Positions 1 through 5,414 are shown, numbered from the stretch's first letter. The stretch: 7,829 bases of DNA from Oscillospiraceae bacterium (GCA_017440445.1 JAFSHE010000340.1:1-7829), one strand, 5' to 3'. The notes: generated by a model not told the origin, from the letters alone. Made by a program: numbers and translations.

Positions 1-950
1 AAGCCTATCTCCTCGGCAAAGCTCATAGTCTGCTGAAAATCCTCCTCGGTCTCCCCTGCAAAGCCAACCATTATATCAGTGGTTATTGAGCAATCAGGAA
101 ATGCCGCACGCAGCTTTTCACATACTTTTCTGTACTGGGCGGTGTCATATCTGCGCTTCATAAGCGCCAGCACCTTGTCGCTGCCGCTCTGTAATGAGAG
201 ATGAAAATGCGGACACAGCTTTTTACAGCCACGCAGGCTTTCTATCTCGCTATCGGTCATCATATCAGGCTCCAGCGAACCAAGACGGATACGCTCTATG
301 CCCTCCACATCCGCAGCGTTTACCGCCTGTGTAAGGGTAGCGCCGATATCCTGTCCGTAGCAGCTGAGGTTTATGCCTGTCAGCACTATCTCCCTGTGAC
401 CGCTCTCTGCGGCAAGCTGCGCCTGCCTTGTTATCTCAGAAAGCTGACGTGAGCGCACACGCCCTCTCGCCGTGGGGATTATGCAGTAGGTGCAAAAACG
501 GTCGCAGCCGTCCTCTATCTTGATGAATGTGCGTGTACGGTCAAGGTCTGTGCCTGAGCAACGCTCGTCAAACTCTCTCGGGAGCGGATTTACGAACACT
601 CTACGTTCGTGTGTCTTTATGAATTCACCCACAAGAAAGGCGATATCTGCCTTTGAAGTGTTACCTATTATAATATCTGCGCCTGTTTCCTTTGCATCAT
701 CGGGATAGCTCTGCGGAAAGCATCCGCACAGCACCACGATACTTTCAGGAGCGTCCTTTTTGCAGCGGGATATCATCTGTCTTGCTTTTTTAACGCTCAT
801 GCCGGTAACCGCGCAGGAGTTTATGATGCAGACATCAGCTGTCTGCTGCGGCTCAGCCCTTTCGTAGCCTGCTGCAAGCATACTATCTATAATAGCGGCG
901 CTTTCACAGGAGTTGACCTTACATCCCAGTGTAAATACCGAAAAAGTCAT
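1..950 (-). CDS. mtaB: tRNA (t6A37-C2)-methylthiotransferase MtaB, N-terminal 316 residues (partial)
   Basis: Radical-SAM methylthiotransferase of the MiaB/MtaB family. MtaB adds a methylthio group at C2 of N6-threonylcarbamoyladenosine 37 in ANN-decoding tRNAs (ms2t6A), in the cytoplasm. I translated the minus strand from the ATG at 950-948. The N-terminal domain begins TFSVFTLGCKVNSCES and carries the three auxiliary-cluster cysteines C10, C46 and C77. The radical-SAM motif CDRFCTYC supplies C149, C153 and C156, followed by IIPTARGRVRSR. Further family motifs are TGINLSCYG and FHLSLQSGSDKVL. GCKVN and GINL favour MtaB (YqeV type) over MiaB or RimO. The start is supported by GGGAGGGG at 956-963, with 5-7 bases to the ATG. 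Family members are about 430-450 residues, so the end of the radical-SAM domain and the C-terminal TRAM domain lie beyond the left edge. No defect is visible in the part present. The gene is divergent from the HPr-like operon. Family assignment is sure; the MtaB subtype is likely. Confidence 0.92.
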   Translation of the reverse strand, partial: MTFSVFTLGCKVNSCESAAIIDSMLAAGYERAEPQQTADVCIINSCAVTGMSVKKARQMISRCKKDAPESIVVLCGCFPQSYPDDAKETGADIIIGNTSKADIAFLVGEFIKTHERRVFVNPLPREFDERCSGTDLDRTRTFIKIEDGCDRFCTYCIIPTARGRVRSRQLSEITRQAQLAAESGHREIVLTGINLSCYGQDIGATLTQAVNAADVEGIERIRLGSLEPDMMTDSEIESLRGCKKLCPHFHLSLQSGSDKVLALMKRRYDTAQYRKVCEKLRAAFPDCSITTDIMVGFAGETEEDFQQTMSFAEEIG

Positions 951-1049
951 AAGCGCCCCTCCCTTTTCGCAGACTGCAAGTAGCGTTTTAACCTAATATT
1001 TACTGTTTAAACTAGACATTTTGCCTAAAAAGATTTTCGATATACATTT

Positions 1050-1078
1050 ATTATACTTGATTATTCCGAATTTTGCAA
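1050..1078 (-). promoter_or_regulatory. Promoter for mtaB
   Basis: On the minus strand, TTGCAA (1078-1073) and a consensus TATAAT (1055-1050) are separated by exactly 17 bases. The predicted transcription start is near 1043, giving an mtaB leader of about 93 bases. The leader is AT-rich and includes the 8-bp palindrome GTTTAAAC at 1005-1012; I recognise no riboswitch in it. This is a sequence match only. Confidence 0.7.
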
Positions 1079-1085
1079 TAAGCTA

Positions 1086-1114
1086 TTGACTATTTTTTGA
1101 TTTGTTGCTATATT
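1086..1114 (+). promoter_or_regulatory. Promoter for the HPr-like operon
   Basis: TTGACT (1086-1091), a 17-base spacer and TATATT (1109-1114), with an extended -10 TGC at 1106-1108. The predicted start is near 1121, giving a leader of about 85 bases before the first HPr-like gene. The -35 box lies only 7 bases from the -35 box of the oppositely directed mtaB promoter, so the two promoters are back to back. The downstream leader (1160-1190) is A-rich with little G. Confidence 0.75.
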
Positions 1115-1122
1115 TATATTGA

Positions 1123-1139
1123 GGTTAGCAAAAATAACC
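1123..1139 (+). promoter_or_regulatory. Hairpin at the predicted 5' end of the HPr-like mRNA
   Basis: GGTTA (1123-1127) and TAACC (1135-1139) form a perfect 5-bp stem around an A-rich 7-base loop, starting about two bases after the predicted transcription start. Such a 5'-terminal stem can protect an mRNA from 5'-dependent decay, or the dyad could be an operator overlapping the start site. The stem is short and could be chance. Confidence 0.3.
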
Positions 1140-1205
1140 GAAAAGATAGAGAAAGACTTGTACACAAAGACAACAAAACACAACAAATGAAAGGCGGCGA
1201 CTTTA

Positions 1206-1442
1206 ATGAAGGAACTCAAGGTAATGCTTACAAGCATTGAGGATGTAAAGGAATTCGTAGCCGTAACAAACAGGTACGACCACGAGTGCGACCTTGTATC
1301 GGGGAGATATGCAATTGATGCAAAATCGATCATGGGCATCTTCAGCCTGGATCTTTCCAAGCCTCTCAAAATGGTAATCCATGGCGAGGGCGCATCCACA
1401 GAAACCCTTCTGGAGGATGTAGAAAAATTTATCGCAAAGTGA
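1206..1442 (+). CDS. HPr-like protein lacking the active-site histidine (first of tandem pair)
   Basis: A 78-residue protein of the PTS HPr fold. Against Bacillus subtilis HPr it aligns across the whole length: KVMLTS, then VKEFVAVTNRYDHECDL, then AKSIMGIFSLDL, then a C-terminal helix. The segment that should read GIHARPA is missing, so both the phosphoacceptor His-15 and Arg-17 are absent. His-26, His-59 and the other residues do not lie at the equivalent place. The Ser-46 motif is intact (Ser-41 here, in AKSIMG). It therefore should not carry phosphate from enzyme I to PTS sugar permeases, but could in principle be a substrate of HPr kinase. The missing Arg-17, which helps HPr-Ser-P contact CcpA, argues against classical catabolite co-repression. 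Start ATG at 1206 follows AAAGGCGG (1190-1197) by 8 bases. It is the first gene of a probable operon, 93 bases upstream of its paralogue. The fold is sure; the role is unknown. Confidence 0.85.
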   Translation: MKELKVMLTSIEDVKEFVAVTNRYDHECDLVSGRYAIDAKSIMGIFSLDLSKPLKMVIHGEGASTETLLEDVEKFIAK

Positions 1443-1490
1443 TTTTTTATCACACCCTGCGGCAATCCTAAAGAAACAAAAGAAAAACAC

Positions 1491-1505
1491 GGCGGTATGA
1501 CCGCC
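1491..1505 (+). promoter_or_regulatory. Hairpin between the two HPr-like genes
   Basis: GGCGGT (1491-1496) and ACCGCC (1500-1505) form a perfect 6-bp GC-rich stem with an ATG triloop. It sits 30 bases before the start of the second HPr-like gene, in an otherwise A-rich unstructured spacer. There is no T-tract after it, so it is not a simple terminator. It leaves the ribosome binding site at 1520-1528 free. It could be an RNA-processing or stabilising element that sets the second gene's level apart from the first. Confidence 0.4.
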
Positions 1506-1535
1506 TGAATGCAATTCAGAAAGGAAAGTACAGTT

Positions 1536-1766
1536 ATGACAACAACAAAGATCAACATCAACACAATCAACGACGTAAAGAACTTCGTAAACATCGTAAC
1601 AAGATGCGAGTATGACGTAGACATCATCTCCGGCAGATATGCAATCGACGCAAAGTCCATCATGGGCATCTTCAGCCTGGACCTTTCCAAGGAGCTTACA
1701 CTCAACATCCACAGCGACAACTGCGCTGAGTTCCTCGACGAGATCAAGAGCTACATCGTAAAGTAA
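1536..1766 (+). CDS. HPr-like protein lacking the active-site histidine (second of tandem pair)
   Basis: A 76-residue paralogue of the preceding gene. It has the same HPr fold and the same loss of the His-15/Arg-17 loop: the N-terminus reads KININTINDVKNFVNIV and contains no histidine. The Ser-46 region is kept (Ser-41). Residues 32-52 are identical in the two copies, while the N- and C-terminal parts differ. The ATG at 1536 is chosen over an in-frame ATG at 1509 because AAGGAAAG (1521-1528) stands 7 bases before it, whereas 1509 lies just after a hairpin with no ribosome binding site. Codon choice is extreme: all 12 Ile are ATC, all 7 Asn AAC, all 7 Asp GAC and all 6 Lys AAG, as in very highly expressed genes. 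A strong terminator follows 16 bases after the stop. The only histidine (His-59) is in the C-terminal half, so PTS phosphotransfer is unlikely. Function is unknown. Confidence 0.85.
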   Translation: MTTTKININTINDVKNFVNIVTRCEYDVDIISGRYAIDAKSIMGIFSLDLSKELTLNIHSDNCAEFLDEIKSYIVK

Positions 1767-1782
1767 GATATCCAAGCACACA

Positions 1783-1813
1783 GGGGCCGACAAAAAATGT
1801 CGGCTCTTTTTTT
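1783..1813 (+). terminator. Rho-independent terminator of the HPr-like operon
   Basis: GCCGACA (1786-1792) pairs with TGTCGGC (1798-1804) around an AAAAA loop. The stem extends outward by a G-T and a G-C pair. A run of seven T (1807-1813) follows. This closes the two-gene unit. Confidence 0.9.
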
Positions 1814-1840
1814 GTTTATTATATTCAGAAAATATTTCAG

Positions 1841-1860
1841 AACGGAAACAAACGGTAACA
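1841..1860 (+). repeat. Short direct repeat upstream of the DUF2339 promoter
   Basis: AACGGAAACA and AACGGTAACA lie head to tail, one mismatch in ten bases, 38 bases upstream of the -35 box. They have one-helical-turn spacing, as expected for tandem binding sites, but the sequence is short and may be chance. Confidence 0.3.
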
Positions 1861-1876
1861 ATTCATTTACATTTTA

Positions 1877-1892
1877 ATTACAAATTTGTAAT
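1877..1892. promoter_or_regulatory. Perfect 16-bp palindrome, candidate operator
   Basis: ATTACAAATTTGTAAT is a perfect palindrome ending 5 bases before the -35 box of the promoter for the DUF2339 gene. The size and place suit a dimeric helix-turn-helix regulator (MarR- or TetR-like), either activating from upstream or partly blocking the -35. I do not recognise it as the site of a named regulator. It is not a terminator: it has no GC core. Confidence 0.45.
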
Positions 1893-1897
1893 AACCA

Positions 1898-1926
1898 TTG
1901 ACTTTATCGTGATAAAATGGTATCAT
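1898..1926 (+). promoter_or_regulatory. Promoter for the DUF2339 membrane-protein gene
   Basis: TTGACT (1898-1903), a 17-base spacer and TATCAT (1921-1926), with an extended -10 TGG at 1918-1920. The predicted start is near 1933, leaving a leader of about 77 bases before the ATG at 2010. Confidence 0.7.
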
Positions 1927-2009
1927 AAGGTCATAAAACTGCAGGAAATACCGAATAACAGGGCGAATGTGGCTTGCTCTGCTTCGGCACATGCAGAAAG
2001 GAGAATTAT

Positions 2010-4352
2010 ATGGATACTCCGCAAGATACATATACAACAACTCAGGGGAATACTTCGGTGCAGACACAGTCACCGCAGCCGAGGTTTGACCCGCAGACAG
2101 GCAGACCGCTGCAGCCGCAGATGAATTTCGATCCGCATACGGGTCAGCCGCTGCGCCCGCAGATGAACTTCGACCCACAGACAGGTCAACCGCTGCGCCC
2201 GCAGATGAACTTCGACCCACGAACAGGTCAGCCGCTGCGCCCGCAGATGAACTTCGATCCACAGACAGGTCAGCTGCTGCGCCCGCAGATGAATTTCGAC
2301 CCACGAACAGGTCAGCCACTCAACGGTGCGCAGAATTCCCATCAGCCCGCAGGCGGGCTTCCGCCTGTACAACCACCCGCCTCTGCATCCCCGAACAAAA
2401 ACGAATTCTTTGTGGGAATAAACCTGCTCAGCAAGATAGGAGTTATTTTTATTATAATAGGTGTTATCGCATTCTCTGCGGTATCCGCACCCTATCTTTC
2501 ACCCCTTGTTCGCACATTGGTGATATTCTCGTTAGGACTGCTCATGACAGGTCTTGGCGAGGTATTCTACCGAATGAGATCGGTGATATTCGCCCGTGCC
2601 CTTACGATAGGAGGCATAGGAGAGCTTGCCATCTCAGTGCTGATAGGCTATCACTCGTTTGAGTCGCTGCACATAATCGTAGCCATGATACTTGGCGTTG
2701 TGATATCCGCAGGCGGTCTTGCGCTATCGTTCAGATATCAGTCACAATCCATACTTATCGGAACGGTTATAAGCGGATTTTTACCCGTTTTCCTTACCCT
2801 TGACGATATAGCTCCGCTTATCATTGGCATGTTCTATGTCCTGCTTTTCCAGATAGCAGTTACTGTAATATCGTACATCAAGGAAAGACCCGCTGTACTG
2901 TTTGTAGCTTTGACCTGTAATGCGATAACCGCCCCCATACTGTTTATTGCACAGGGAATTATGGAAATGCCCGGAGATACCATCCGCATCGTATCCTGCG
3001 CATACGTGCTGGCATCCTTTGGTGTATATATCATAGCTGCGATAGCAGACAGCTGCCGTGACGGCGGATACATCTCCGCTATCAATGCGGTATCCTTTAT
3101 ACTTTCGACTGTACTCGCCTCGCTGATGTGCCTTACATTCACCATAAGCTTTACAAGAGGTGCCAATCTCATGGCATTCGGCTTTATCGAACTGGGTCTT
3201 GCGCTGGCATTCATCGCAACAGCAGCAGTAGCCAAGGCAAAATTCGACTCCTGCGAACTTATCACCATGACGTTGAACACATCAGTGGCACTGATATGCA
3301 TATCAATCTTCACCATATTCAGCGGAGATCTGGTGTACATTATATTCCATATATGCGCTGCCTGCCTGCTGCTTGTGGGATTCTTCACAGATATCCGCTT
3401 CCTCAGAAACTGGGGATTGATCACCTGCTCCTTTGCAGAATTCTTTTTCCTGACATTCTGCATAGTGAACATCGGCAAGGAACTGTATACATATCAGTAC
3501 ACAGTAAATGTTCTGCTCTGGCTCATCATCATGACTGTGCTTGCAATAAAGGGCAAACGCAGCACACTGTTCACTGCATACTCACTGGTCACAGTGGCAA
3601 ACACCGCAATATACGGCTGCTACATGATGTATAAGCTCACCGCCCTGCTGAAGGATAACGATGTTGTAAACAGCTCAGGCGCAGCATTCCTGCTGTTCGC
3701 AATAGGCTGCTCGCTCATATTCATGATAACGGCATTCATAACGGGAAAGCTGACCTTTACCGCTCCCGCAAACTCCATCTGTGCGATCGTAGTATACGGG
3801 ATAAGCCTGTTCAGTCTGTTCTATGTTAACGGTATTTCAGGAATCGCAGACCTTTCCAACGATATACTCTGTCTGGTGCTTTCTATCGTTATCAACGTGA
3901 TATCCGTTGCCGCTGCTCTTGATATGGCGTTCGTCATCAAGGGACTTGCACCGAAATTCGCACGTGCTATCGGTCTTGTCGTAACCTGCTACGCAATGTT
4001 CACGATGACCGTTGCTCTTGGCGCAAACGAGATAGTTGCCTTTACAAGCTGCTACATCAGCATATTCTACCTTGTTGTAGCTGTGGGCTGGATAATCTTC
4101 GGCTTTATCCGCCGTTTCCCGCTGATGCGCCGCTTTGGTCTTGCGCTTACGCTGCTTTCCTCTGCGAAGCTGTTCCTGTTTGACTTCAGCGGAATAGACG
4201 ACCTCGGCAGAACGATAATGTTCATACTGTTTGGTATCATACTTCTCGCAGTATCCTTTATATACGTGCTGTTCGAAAGAAAGCTGAAAAGACAGCAGGA
4301 GCTTGAGGCTCAGGCTCAGATGCAGCAGACATACAACAACACATTACAATAA
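2010..4352 (+). CDS. DUF2339-type multi-spanning membrane protein with N-terminal 14-residue repeats
   Basis: A 780-residue integral membrane protein. Residues 1-25 are polar. Residues 26-109 are six tandem copies of FDPxTGQPLRPQMN, and 110-131 is a Pro/Gly-rich linker. From about residue 140 to 760 there are roughly 20 hydrophobic spans. The first part (LLSKIGVIFIIIGVIAFS, then RTLVIFSLGLLMTGLGE, then GGIGELAISVLIGYHSF) follows the layout of DUF2339 proteins (Pfam PF10101). So does the C-terminal RRFGLALTLLSSAKLFLFDF followed by GIDDLGRTIMF. The tail (RKLKRQQELEAQAQMQQ) is charged and Gln-rich. The family has no established function. The ATG at 2010 is chosen because AAAGGAG (1997-2003) precedes it by 6 bases; the upstream in-frame TTG at 1974 has no such site. 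The gene stands alone between two terminators, with its own promoter. The repeat head replaces the coiled-coil or Pro-rich region common at this end of the family. The family call is mine from pattern and could be wrong; the membrane nature is sure. Confidence 0.8.
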   Translation: MDTPQDTYTTTQGNTSVQTQSPQPRFDPQTGRPLQPQMNFDPHTGQPLRPQMNFDPQTGQPLRPQMNFDPRTGQPLRPQMNFDPQTGQLLRPQMNFDPRTGQPLNGAQNSHQPAGGLPPVQPPASASPNKNEFFVGINLLSKIGVIFIIIGVIAFSAVSAPYLSPLVRTLVIFSLGLLMTGLGEVFYRMRSVIFARALTIGGIGELAISVLIGYHSFESLHIIVAMILGVVISAGGLALSFRYQSQSILIGTVISGFLPVFLTLDDIAPLIIGMFYVLLFQIAVTVISYIKERPAVLFVALTCNAITAPILFIAQGIMEMPGDTIRIVSCAYVLASFGVYIIAAIADSCRDGGYISAINAVSFILSTVLASLMCLTFTISFTRGANLMAFGFIELGLALAFIATAAVAKAKFDSCELITMTLNTSVALICISIFTIFSGDLVYIIFHICAACLLLVGFFTDIRFLRNWGLITCSFAEFFFLTFCIVNIGKELYTYQYTVNVLLWLIIMTVLAIKGKRSTLFTAYSLVTVANTAIYGCYMMYKLTALLKDNDVVNSSGAAFLLFAIGCSLIFMITAFITGKLTFTAPANSICAIVVYGISLFSLFYVNGISGIADLSNDILCLVLSIVINVISVAAALDMAFVIKGLAPKFARAIGLVVTCYAMFTMTVALGANEIVAFTSCYISIFYLVVAVGWIIFGFIRRFPLMRRFGLALTLLSSAKLFLFDFSGIDDLGRTIMFILFGIILLAVSFIYVLFERKLKRQQELEAQAQMQQTYNNTLQ
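2085..2336 (+). repeat. Six tandem 42-bp repeats coding FDPxTGQPLRPQMN
   Basis: Six in-frame units begin at 2085, 2127, 2169, 2211, 2253 and 2295. Units 2-5 are nearly identical in DNA; units 3 and 4 differ at only three bases (Q to R at residue 4 of the unit, and one silent change). Unit 1 (GRPLQPQ) and unit 6 (GQPLNGAQN) are diverged, as expected at the ends of an array that changes by slippage or unequal crossing-over. Because 42 is a multiple of three, reverse frames also stay open here; those antisense frames are artefacts of the repeat. Confidence 0.95.
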
Positions 4353-4357
4353 AAGAC

Positions 4358-4383
4358 TATCCCCGCAGACCTCTGCGGGGATA
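4358..4383. terminator. Bidirectional terminator between convergent genes
   Basis: TATCCCCGCAGA (4358-4369) is perfectly complementary to TCTGCGGGGATA (4372-4383), giving an 11-bp usable stem with a 4-base loop. It lies 5 bases after the stop of the DUF2339 gene and 21 bases past the stop of the convergent minus-strand gene. T-richness is modest on either side (ACTTTATT on plus, TCTTTTATT on minus), and it can serve both genes. Confidence 0.8.
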
Positions 4384-4404
4384 ACTTTATTACATGAGAA
4401 CACT

Positions 4405-5238
4405 CTATTCTTTCAGCACAAGTTTTTCCTTTTCGGGCTTTTTCTCCTCAAGCGGTGTAATAATAAAAGTTTCTGCAAACTTATACTTGTCACGGCGGTA
4501 TACATACAGAAATCCGAACACACAGAACACCACTGCGCCTACCATGTTCACGAACATATCTTTCATCGTATCAACGATGCCTATGTCAAGATATCCGCCG
4601 TCTACAATGGCAAGCTCGTTTCCGTCCTTGTCGTACATCACCGTATACGCTATACCGTTTATCCGTATCTCCTCATTCTTTTTCTCAGGATTTAAGGCTA
4701 CACTTGAAACATAGGTCACGATACTGTCCTTCTGAGTGTCTGTTTTCAGGAGCCTATCCGCACTGTACTCGAAGAACTCCCACAGTACGCCCACCGTCAT
4801 TGAAAAGCAGAATGAAACCAGTGCAACAAACAGCGGAGTCATCTGCACACGCTTGGAGTGGGTGTTCAGTAAGTCGATAGTGCCAAAGCCCACCGCCGCA
4901 GCCAGAAACCCCGTAGTCGTATGCAGCATGGTATCCCAGAACGGAATATGCCCGTAGAAATTTGCCATCTCACCGAGTATCTCAGCCGCAAAAACAAATA
5001 CAAACACCGCAATTTCAAGCACACTGGGGAGATTTATCCTGAATGTCGTGCGAAGAAAAAACGGAATAAACATAAGTAGCAGAGATAGTCCGCAGAGGAA
5101 TACATTCTGCCACTCCGCAAGGAATATCTGTCGTATCATTATGAGTATAACTATCGCACGCAGGATAACATATACCAATATACTGCTTGTGTTAGAATTG
5201 TGATATTTCTCCGACAGAAATCTTATGTAATTTTTCAC
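4405..5238 (-). CDS. Six-span integral membrane protein, DUF2238/YjdF-like
   Basis: A 277-residue protein, or 279 if the ATG at 5244 is used. Numbering here is from that ATG. Hydrophobic spans lie near 22-43, 48-64, 74-95, 105-126, 136-160 and 224-249. Polar residues inside or next to the spans stand out: E88 and E92, D104 and H108 (WDTMLHTTTGF), E156 and E159 (WEFFEYSAD), and D225, D229 and N233 (DTMKDMFVNMVG). This D/H, then WEFFE, then DTMxD order resembles DUF2238 (YjdF) membrane proteins, for which no reaction is established. The polar set could be a metal or substrate site (inference). A soluble insertion of about 60 residues (164-223) separates spans 5 and 6. The tail is Glu/Lys-rich. 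AGGAG (5250-5246) is only one base from the ATG at 5244 but 7 bases from an in-frame GTG at 5238, so I prefer the GTG. The gene is convergent with the DUF2339 gene and divergent from the ppk operon. Confidence 0.8.
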   Translation of the reverse strand: MKNYIRFLSEKYHNSNTSSILVYVILRAIVILIMIRQIFLAEWQNVFLCGLSLLLMFIPFFLRTTFRINLPSVLEIAVFVFVFAAEILGEMANFYGHIPFWDTMLHTTTGFLAAAVGFGTIDLLNTHSKRVQMTPLFVALVSFCFSMTVGVLWEFFEYSADRLLKTDTQKDSIVTYVSSVALNPEKKNEEIRINGIAYTVMYDKDGNELAIVDGGYLDIGIVDTMKDMFVNMVGAVVFCVFGFLYVYRRDKYKFAETFIITPLEEKKPEKEKLVLKE

Positions 5239-5245
5239 TGTCATT

Positions 5246-5250
5246 CTCCT
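5246..5250 (-). promoter_or_regulatory. Ribosome binding site that favours a GTG start at 5238
   Basis: On the minus strand AGGAG at 5250-5246 is followed by A and then ATG (5244-5242), a spacing too short for efficient initiation. The in-frame GTG two codons later is at normal spacing (7 bases). No other ribosome binding site is visible upstream. Confidence 0.55.
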
Positions 5251-5275
5251 GTACTGTATCTGTGTTATTAAGATA

Positions 5276-5304
5276 ATGGTATCATGGGTTTATTAAGAAT
5301 TCAT
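5276..5304 (-). promoter_or_regulatory. Possible promoter for the DUF2238-like gene
   Basis: On the minus strand an extended -10, TGATACCAT (hexamer TACCAT at 5281-5276), lies 17 bases after a weak -35 ATGAAT (5304-5299). The predicted start near 5269 would give a leader of about 30 bases. The match is weak and no better candidate is visible between this gene and the dyad at 5328. Confidence 0.35.
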
Positions 5305-5327
5305 TAATTTTATGTGAAAAGAAGATA

Positions 5328-5353
5328 AAATATTTCTCATACGAGAAATATTT
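5328..5353. promoter_or_regulatory. Perfect 11-bp inverted repeat (26-bp dyad) in the divergent intergenic region
   Basis: AAATATTTCTC (5328-5338) and GAGAAATATTT (5343-5353) flank a 4-base ATAC centre. The dyad lies between two divergent genes, 32 bases before the -35 box of the ppk-operon promoter and about 24 bases upstream of the putative minus-strand -35. Neither gene reads into it, so a terminator role is unlikely, and an operator serving one or both promoters fits better. As RNA it would be an AT-rich hairpin. Confidence 0.5.
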
Positions 5354-5385
5354 CTTTCGTTCCCACACAGAAACGGGCTGTGCTG

Positions 5386-5414
5386 TTGATTTTTAGCACT
5401 CTATCTGTTATAAT
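5386..5414 (+). promoter_or_regulatory. Promoter for the membrane protein-ppk operon
   Basis: TTGATT (5386-5391), a 17-base spacer and consensus TATAAT (5409-5414), with extended -10 TGT at 5406-5408. The predicted start is at about 5421, only some 26 bases before the first gene. Confidence 0.8.

Noticed and set aside
1005..1012. GTTTAAAC palindrome in the mtaB leader as an operator
   Set aside because: Eight bases of AT-rich palindrome are expected by chance in such a leader; no second half or repeat supports it.
1187..1240. Short upstream frame starting at the ATG at 1187 and overlapping the first HPr-like gene
   Set aside because: It has no ribosome binding site of its own (the purine-rich site lies inside it) and looks like a chance frame.
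1439..1453. GTGAT-TTTTT-ATCAC as a terminator after the first HPr-like gene
   Set aside because: The stem is only 5 bp and overlaps the stop codon, with no T-tract after it; the convincing terminator is after the second gene.
1509..1535. Earlier ATG giving an 85-residue second HPr-like protein
   Set aside because: No ribosome binding site, immediately after a stable hairpin, and the nine added residues do not match the HPr fold. The ATG at 1536 has a well-spaced AAGGAAAG.
1061..1793. Two long minus-strand open frames (228 and 196 codons) across the HPr-like genes
   Set aside because: They are the antisense of two clear HPr-fold genes with good ribosome binding sites. Their internal repeat (LERSRLKMPM) only mirrors the paralogous block, and one of them runs through the promoter region.
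1867..2372. Minus-strand open frames of 150 and 100 codons with repetitive sequence
   Set aside because: Shadows of the 42-bp repeat: a period divisible by three keeps several frames free of stops. No ribosome binding site or promoter was found for them.
2834..3634. Minus-strand frame of 214 codons and plus-strand frame of 168 codons inside the DUF2339 gene
   Set aside because: Both lie within a continuous 780-codon membrane-protein frame and show no domain or start signal.
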